64,000 nucleotides of DNA, taken from positions 1 through 64,000 of IMG/VR virus record IMGVR_UViG_3300015024_000001. One strand, 5' to 3'. Positions 58,738-64,000 of the stretch are shown here, in pieces. Source of the DNA: a virus. Both the position numbers and the translations under genes were made by a program. Every line of letters begins with the position of its first letter. Position 1 is the first letter of the stretch. A model generated the notes under the pieces. The model had not been told where the DNA came from. It ran no database searches and saw only the letters and a list, made by a program, of their open reading frames with translations.

Positions 58738-59616
58738 TTAATAAAAAACAAATCGGTTGAGACGACGTTTAATGTCCTCATCAACATAAGGTAAATTAAC
58801 AGTATAAATACCTGTATCACAACCAAAACAAGGTGCAATATCTACAGAAGGTTTAGTCATAAAATCGATACCATGACAATATACGCCAAGTAGATTTGTA
58901 AAACGAACTCCAATACGCGCACCAACTGGTACATCTAAACTAGAATTAGCTGTAAGAGTGATAACACCTGTTACAGATACAAAAGCAATAACACCAATAA
59001 CAGTGTTACTAATAGTTAGAGTAGATCCAGAAGCAGTTGAAACACCAGCAACAGAAGCTGCAGTATCATCAACATTACGAGCAGCAGAAGTCAATGTACG
59101 TGCTGTAGAACCATCTTTACCGTATAGATAAACAGTAGCGTTCATTGCGACAGCCTTAACTAAGCCACTAATATTAGGATTATCATTAATAGCATTAGCA
59201 ACAGTAGTAGCAATATCTGTATTAATAGCTGAACCAGTTACAACAAGAACAGAATAACCATCAACAGTTACTTTAACGGTTTCTGTTGTTAAATACGTAC
59301 CACTAAGAACAATACTTCCATAAGGTTCTACGATATATAAAGAATCACCTGTTTTAAAAGTGTTATATGGTAATGCTACAGTACCAATCGTTGCAGCTAC
59401 AGAAAATGCACTAGTTACTAAAGAACGAGCTAAGAAACGTACAGCATTACCTGTTTGTACAACAAATGAGCCAGCAGGTACAATTTTATAACCATAAGCA
59501 TTAGAAGCAATATCAGTACCAGAGACAACGACTGAACGAGGATATTGCGCTCCGTCTTGATTAAATAGAATAGGGAGATCCTGTACATAAGGACTCTCAC
59601 GCTTGATATAAGACAT
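58738..59616 (-). CDS. Putative capsid decoration protein
   Basis: 292 residues, Thr/Ala/Val-rich beta structure, starting MSYIKRESPYVQDLP and ending in PYVDEDIKRRLNRFVFY. Adjacent and upstream of the capsid gene, the usual place for a head decoration/stabilising protein; the Ig-like alternation supports this. RBS AGAGGT. Confidence 0.5.
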   Translation of the reverse strand: MSYIKRESPYVQDLPILFNQDGAQYPRSVVVSGTDIASNAYGYKIVPAGSFVVQTGNAVRFLARSLVTSAFSVAATIGTVALPYNTFKTGDSLYIVEPYGSIVLSGTYLTTETVKVTVDGYSVLVVTGSAINTDIATTVANAINDNPNISGLVKAVAMNATVYLYGKDGSTARTLTSAARNVDDTAASVAGVSTASGSTLTISNTVIGVIAFVSVTGVITLTANSSLDVPVGARIGVRFTNLLGVYCHGIDFMTKPSVDIAPCFGCDTGIYTVNLPYVDEDIKRRLNRFVFY

Positions 59617-59626
59617 TTTTTACCTC

Positions 59627-60421
59627 TTATTTATTAAATAAACCAATCGCTTGCAAAGAACGTTTAGCAGTCTCATCCATATGAGAAGAACGCTCTACAG
59701 CAGCAAAATCAACATCTACATTTACATATTGATTAAAGTCCACCAACTTGCCACAACGCTTAAACAATTCAAGAGCAAATTCTATCGCGTGTAGTTGTGT
59801 ATCTATACTGACTCCATTTTTTGAAGCTAACATAGAAAAAGAAGCAACCATATCTTCTTCACGATTAAAGTTAGCCACCAAAGCTTCTTTAGCAATAGGA
59901 GCTAACCAGCCTTGTTCAACTCCGAACTCAGCCCTAGCATTGATATTAGCTAGACGATCTTTAACAGCACTAAATGTTTCAACAGTTGCTAAACGAGCCT
60001 CAAGTTCAGCAACACGTGTGTCACCTGCGGAAAAAGAAGCTGTATTACGTGTATAAGCAGAATAAGCACCAACAGCTTCATATTCTTCTACGTCTTCATA
60101 CTCTTCTTCATACTCATCTTCTAATTCTGCTGTTAAATCAATTAGATTAGCAGAATCCATAGCAATAGCTAACAAACCATTATAAACATCTCGGTTATTA
60201 GTTTGATCAAATACCGATGCCATGATTTCAAAATCTTCTTGTTCAATATCAATTTCAGAAGCTTCGATTAGACCGACGATTTGCTCATCATCTACTTCAA
60301 AACCTTGCTCTTGGAAAGCTGTTGCGATAGTATACAAACCATCATCAACAGTTTCATATTCATCATTGATTAGATCCAATAAGGACTGACCAAATAAATT
60401 TCCTGCTTGAATATTATACAT
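59627..60421 (-). CDS. Acidic helical protein, scaffold candidate
   Basis: 264 residues, strongly acidic in the first half (ELEDEYEEEYEDVEEYEAVG), with coiled coil RVAELEARLATVETFSAVKD and helical C-terminus. Acidity, helices and position between protease and capsid genes fit a scaffolding protein. RNTASFSAG near the middle contains an A-S-F-S site like possible processing sites of neighbours. Confidence 0.55.
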   Translation of the reverse strand: MYNIQAGNLFGQSLLDLINDEYETVDDGLYTIATAFQEQGFEVDDEQIVGLIEASEIDIEQEDFEIMASVFDQTNNRDVYNGLLAIAMDSANLIDLTAELEDEYEEEYEDVEEYEAVGAYSAYTRNTASFSAGDTRVAELEARLATVETFSAVKDRLANINARAEFGVEQGWLAPIAKEALVANFNREEDMVASFSMLASKNGVSIDTQLHAIEFALELFKRCGKLVDFNQYVNVDVDFAAVERSSHMDETAKRSLQAIGLFNK

Positions 60422-60430
60422 TTATACCTC

Positions 60431-61099
60431 TTATTCTACGTTCTTATTCTTTTTACTTAAAGCACTACCAATTGCTGCAATACCAGCACCAGCAGCACCA
60501 AGACGTACAGCCTTACCTGTTAAAGTACGACCAGCGACTTTGTTCAATACGCCTCTAGCACCAATACCACCTTCTTTAAAGCCCATTTTACCGAACTTCT
60601 CAGCACCTTCAGCAAGTGTTTTACCAAAACCTTCAGAAGCCTTACCTTTAGCAATTAAAGCACGTTCAGGATTACCACCAACAGCAGAAATGTCATTAGC
60701 TAAAGTCTTAACTGATTTACGGAAACCTAAACCATCTGCCACACCTTCAATTGATTTCTGACCATTAAGCTTACCTAATGATTCAGTCCTAGCTTTCTTA
60801 GCTGCTATAAAATTATTAGGGGCAGTACTTGCTTTAGCTTTAGCAAAATCTTCACCAGCTTTAACTTTTCTAGCAGCTTTAATTGCCTCATCAGATTGAG
60901 GTGTAACAGGAACAATAGCAGTAGGTGGTTTTGCTTGTGATTGTCTAGATAGTGCATCTAAAGTTGCTTGACGATTTTCATTAGCACTAGGCATACTACG
61001 TGGAGTATACGTTGGTGCTACTGGTGCTTCAACTACTTTCTTTTTACGAGCAAAGTTTGCTGATTTATTGTACTTAGCGAATGTACCTAATGTACTCAT
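60431..61099 (-). CDS. Basic internal-head-type protein
   Basis: 222 residues, Lys/Ala-rich. N-terminus MSTLGTFAKYNKSANFARKK holds two F-A elements, the second (A-N-F-A) followed by KKK. C-terminus has a small Gly/Ala helix (VRLGAAGAGIAAIGSAL) with KKNKN tail. Likely an internal core protein cleaved during maturation. Confidence 0.5.
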   Translation of the reverse strand: MSTLGTFAKYNKSANFARKKKVVEAPVAPTYTPRSMPSANENRQATLDALSRQSQAKPPTAIVPVTPQSDEAIKAARKVKAGEDFAKAKASTAPNNFIAAKKARTESLGKLNGQKSIEGVADGLGFRKSVKTLANDISAVGGNPERALIAKGKASEGFGKTLAEGAEKFGKMGFKEGGIGARGVLNKVAGRTLTGKAVRLGAAGAGIAAIGSALSKKNKNVE

Positions 61100-61111
61100 T
61101 TAATTACCTCT

Positions 61112-62050
61112 CTAACAAGAGTATTTTTGTTTACTTTTTACGGTTTTACCTGTTGGTTTAACCTTTTTTGTTTTATTAAGCATTTCTGCAAGTCCAAAGT
61201 TAGCTGCTCTGTATTTACTTGCTCTATAAGTTGGCATTATAGTGCCTGTACCTATTACATTTGCTGTATCAGTAATCTCTGTGGATTCTTTCTCATTATT
61301 AAGATCAAGTAATTTTTTAACTCTTTCAACAAAACCATAAAGAGTAACATCTAAGAGTTGGTTTGGATCTTTTCCTTTCAACTCTGCCTCATCGGCTGTA
61401 TAAATATTACGAATATATGACCAAAGTTGTTCTGTTAAATCTTCATACTCTTCTTCTTTATCTTCTAATTCATCTTCAGTTTCTTGGTCATCATCCCAAG
61501 TCAATGCTGAAAACTTAGCTTTACTATATAAAGTAGCATGTTCCCAAGCAGGAATACCAACAAGTGATATTTCTTTTAAAGAATCAGTTAAAAGATCCAA
61601 ACCCATAGAAACAGAAGAAGCTGTTCCTTCTAATACTTTCTCTATAACTTCAGGAGTTTGTATAACTAAGTTACGTACAAATAATGCTGCTTTACCTAAC
61701 AGTTTAATAGCTTTAGGATTGATTTTATCTATATCTTCTTGCGTTACTGTTTTAACATATAGTTCTGCATTATTAGCATTACCAACAGTTGCTAAAGCTG
61801 TCTTATTATGTTCCAATAACAAAGGTAGTTTAATACCTTCCTCAAGTGCAGCATTTGTATTAGCAGCTATATTTGTTAGTCGTTCAGCAGTAAACGTATG
61901 TACAACACCTTTTGAATCAGGTAGTGTACCTTCTAACATTAAAATAGCATCTTTAGTTACACAACCATTAACGTCCTGTGCAAAGGTAGATAGCAATGAA
62001 GCTTGTTTACCTGTGAAGTGTGTAGTAGTTGTGGTTTTTGTTTTTATCAT
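61112..62050 (-). CDS. Capsid maturation (prohead) protease
   Basis: 312 residues. LLLEHNKTALATVGNA supplies the His region; EGTASSVSMGLDLLTD the Ser, and LKEISLVGIPAWEHATLYS the conserved strand-turn, as in Mu-I/HK97-type serine proteases (S78-like). A long acidic, helical C-terminal part (EDELEDKEEEYEDLTEQLWS) may act as a scaffold. The tail SKYRAANFGLAE contains an A-N-F-G site like the leaders in this operon, possibly an autocleavage site. First gene of the late operon. Confidence 0.65.
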   Translation of the reverse strand: MIKTKTTTTTHFTGKQASLLSTFAQDVNGCVTKDAILMLEGTLPDSKGVVHTFTAERLTNIAANTNAALEEGIKLPLLLEHNKTALATVGNANNAELYVKTVTQEDIDKINPKAIKLLGKAALFVRNLVIQTPEVIEKVLEGTASSVSMGLDLLTDSLKEISLVGIPAWEHATLYSKAKFSALTWDDDQETEDELEDKEEEYEDLTEQLWSYIRNIYTADEAELKGKDPNQLLDVTLYGFVERVKKLLDLNNEKESTEITDTANVIGTGTIMPTYRASKYRAANFGLAEMLNKTKKVKPTGKTVKSKQKYSC

Positions 62051-62130
62051 CGTTAAAGATGTTTTTGTTACTATTTATAAGATATACTAATATATATACA
62101 GAGACATCTAAAAACTATAATAAATCGGAA

Positions 62131-62355
62131 ATGCCGTTATCTAAATATTCTGTTAATGCTAAGATAGGTTGGAAACTAAGACAAACTAGAGAAGATTTAG
62201 ATCTCAAGCAGAAAGATGTTGCAGCCAAACTACATAGAGATCCTGATTTTGTTTCTATGTCAGAGCTTGATAAACGACAAATCTCCGTTGATGATATTGT
62301 TGCTTTTTCACATATATATAAAAAACCAATTATTTATTTTTTTAGTGACTTATGA
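62131..62355 (+). CDS. XRE-type helix-turn-helix regulator
   Basis: 74 residues from the ATG at 62131 (longer frame starts at 62029, but GGAA before this ATG and family length favour it). VNAKIGWKLRQTREDLDLKQ, KDVAAKLHRDPDFVSMSE and DKRQISVDDIVAFSHIYKKP form the Cro/CI-like five-helix fold. It is divergently placed from the late operon, with TATACT in the 80-base gap, so it may control the late genes and its own promoter. Confidence 0.75.
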   Translation: MPLSKYSVNAKIGWKLRQTREDLDLKQKDVAAKLHRDPDFVSMSELDKRQISVDDIVAFSHIYKKPIIYFFSDL

Positions 62356-64000
62356 TATTTGCAGATGATTTCGTAGAATTTAATGAAGAAGTTAAAACTT
62401 ACCAGAGAATGCAAAAAGGTAAACTTATAACTGTAAGACAATACGATAGGAAAGGTGATCCTGCTGAAAAAGAACAAACTATAGAAAAGAATGACAATGC
62501 AATTATGCAAAGTCTGAAGACAGGAGCTATAGTTACTACTGGTGTTGCTTTAGCAGGTTTATCATTAGTTGGTATTGGAGCAGCAACAAAAGCTTATGTA
62601 ATAAATAGACATGCTAAACAAGTATTAAATGAAGCAGAACGTGTGTTACAAGCAAGTGATGTGTCTGACCTTCGTTTCTTATCAAAAGCTAATCCTGAAA
62701 AACTACCTGATAATTTTGATCGGTATGAAGGTATAATTATTGCGACTGGTGGATTTGGTGGTACTAAAGGACAGCATACACTTGAAGTACATAAGTATAT
62801 ACAACAAGAATACCCTAACCACCTAGTTGTATCTGTTGAAAATATGTATCATGATTTAGGTTGGAGAGAAGATGTTGTAGATAGATTTAAAGCTGCTCCT
62901 GCATTATTATGGCGTAATGCAACACAAGGGAATAAAACATCAGAAGAAATAGCTACTTTAACTAAAATGCTACGTAAAAGAACAGATAAACCTATTACTA
63001 TAGTATCTGCTTCTGGTGGTGGTATGGCAGTAAAAGAAGCTCAAGAGATAACAGATAAGTTAGGTTATAAAGATATACAAGGAATAGGTCTAGGAACACC
63101 AACTTTTACACTTGCAAATCCTAAATCCCCTTTTGTTTCTTTTGTAGACAAGAAAGATGCAACAGTGGGTTGGATTCCTAAAACTTCAAAAAAAGATACA
63201 GTATATATAGATAGACCAACAACTAAAGTAAAGTGGAATCTTAATCCATACCAAGGTGAAATACCTCACAATGAACAACATGAGTTTGGTACTTATCTTT
63301 TGCACGGTGAGACAAGATCTAAAGTAGATCAAATACTGTATAGGAACATAGCTAATAAAGATGTATTTAAACTAGAAAACTACACTATTGACTATAAACA
63401 AAATGTAGCGCGTAATCCATATATAAGTAAACAAGGACAAAACTCTAGTTATAGTAAGCTAGAACAACAAGCTTGGGCGAACTTTAATATACTCTTCCCT
63501 TCTATGGATGCTGATTTTGCTAGTGAACAACAAGTAGAAGTTAAATCTTATATGCGTAATGGAAAACTTGTAAAATCTTATACAGCAGGTAGAGATAAAG
63601 CGGTACAAGATTCTAGTTTAACTAATAGACTACGTAATAATATTGCTGGAAACATAGAAAAGAAAGGTCTAAATGAAGATACGGCAGATAAATTAGCCGA
63701 AGTAGCGTTAATTGTTGGTGGTACAGGTGTTGCTTTAATAGGTAGTAAGATGATACTAAATGGTGGTTTAGCAGCAGCTTTAAATATGGGTCGTCATGCT
63801 TGGAATACTAACTTTCTTAAACGTAATAGAATGATTGAAGAGATGGCTGATGAGCTTGTGAGTGGTAGGAAACTGTTCAGAGGTCAGACATTACGTTCTA
63901 CTATAGGTGATGCTGATACAGTAATAACTATCAAAGGTGGCATCAATATGGGTGGTAAAGGTGGTACTACTATTAAAAATGAATACCTTGATAAAATAAG
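62352..64000 (+). CDS. Leader-bearing membrane/hydrolase-like fusion protein, partial at window end
   Basis: Open to the window end (at least 549 residues), overlapping the regulator by 4 bases. Residues 1-11 (MIFADDFVEFN) resemble the late leader; VKTYQRMQKGKLITVRQYDR follows. A Gly-rich membrane segment (TGVALAGLSLVGIGAATKAY) lies at about 60-80. Residues about 128-250 look like an alpha/beta hydrolase: IIATGGFGG, then VSASGGGMA with nucleophile candidate Ser221. At 385 MDADFASEQQVEVKSYMRNG repeats the leader and KSY motif, followed by a second Gly-rich hydrophobic segment near 450-478. No stop is reached. Likely a virion protein delivered into the host. Confidence 0.6.
   Translation, partial: MIFADDFVEFNEEVKTYQRMQKGKLITVRQYDRKGDPAEKEQTIEKNDNAIMQSLKTGAIVTTGVALAGLSLVGIGAATKAYVINRHAKQVLNEAERVLQASDVSDLRFLSKANPEKLPDNFDRYEGIIIATGGFGGTKGQHTLEVHKYIQQEYPNHLVVSVENMYHDLGWREDVVDRFKAAPALLWRNATQGNKTSEEIATLTKMLRKRTDKPITIVSASGGGMAVKEAQEITDKLGYKDIQGIGLGTPTFTLANPKSPFVSFVDKKDATVGWIPKTSKKDTVYIDRPTTKVKWNLNPYQGEIPHNEQHEFGTYLLHGETRSKVDQILYRNIANKDVFKLENYTIDYKQNVARNPYISKQGQNSSYSKLEQQAWANFNILFPSMDADFASEQQVEVKSYMRNGKLVKSYTAGRDKAVQDSSLTNRLRNNIAGNIEKKGLNEDTADKLAEVALIVGGTGVALIGSKMILNGGLAAALNMGRHAWNTNFLKRNRMIEEMADELVSGRKLFRGQTLRSTIGDADTVITIKGGINMGGKGGTTIKNEYLDKI

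Noticed and set aside
61719-62090. + strand frame overlapping the protease gene start
   Set aside because: Antisense to the protease coding region; no family resemblance.
1-64000. CRISPR array, rRNA or tRNA genes
   Set aside because: No regularly spaced identical repeats of 23-40 bp and no conserved tRNA T-loop or rRNA sequence were seen; the short motif at CCRTAGAA is irregularly spaced.

Overview
The window reads as part of a large, AT-rich (about one third GC by eye) tailed-phage genome, most likely a siphovirus-like cyanophage. The phage assignment rests on portal, major capsid, maturation protease, tape measure, lambda-type frameshifted tail chaperone and endolysin genes. The cyanobacterial host is inferred from the cyanobacterial type of its two TnpB elements and from the style of several small proteins; the host itself is not shown. 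No tail sheath or baseplate wedge was recognised, which favours a long non-contractile tail. No terminase, DNA polymerase or helicase is present, so the genome extends beyond both ends.

Region 1 (1-23031, + strand) is an early/middle block of short, tightly packed genes, many overlapping by ATGA or TAATG. It holds nucleotide metabolism (dUTPase, ThyX, dNMP kinase, a deoxyribosyltransferase-like protein), DNA and RNA processing (DNA ligase, RuvC-like resolvase, HNH nuclease, a 3' remnant of an RNA ligase, a nucleotidyltransferase), four DNA-methyltransferase-like genes including two tandem C5-cytosine enzymes, an Hsp20-like chaperone, a PduO-type adenosyltransferase-like protein, and many unknown small proteins. 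One of these, at 5537-5863, is a miniature paralogue of the major capsid protein. Several genes carry frameshifts; one has a textbook -1 slippery heptamer in frame.

Region 2 (23032-24436) is a complete TnpB-only IS200/IS605-type element between the convergent early and late blocks. It sits next to a short truncated reading frame whose start is duplicated about 640 bp upstream. A second, partial TnpB element at 1-405 splits the RNA ligase gene.

Region 3 (24433-62050, - strand) is the late operon. In transcription order it runs: maturation protease, possible scaffold, putative decoration protein, major capsid protein, a cluster of small basic proteins with HhH, HNH and PD-(D/E)XK nuclease-like members and a GH19 endolysin, connector and tail-terminator candidates, tail tube candidate, G/GT chaperone, a 2342-residue tape measure, fibre-like proteins (one a beta-propeller) and finally the portal. 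A + strand GT4 glycosyltransferase is inserted between portal and fibre genes. At least eight late proteins share a short N-terminal leader, M-hydrophobic-(D/E)-F-(A/G). I propose it is a capsid-targeting or maturation-protease signal for internal, ejected proteins.

Region 4 (62131-64000, + strand) starts divergently with a small HTH regulator. It is followed by a long open frame combining the same leader, glycine-rich membrane segments and an alpha/beta-hydrolase-like centre, with the leader repeated internally.

Across all regions, in both orientations and several reading frames, a short motif CCRTAGAA followed by a purine run recurs at least 33 times. No gene function explains it.
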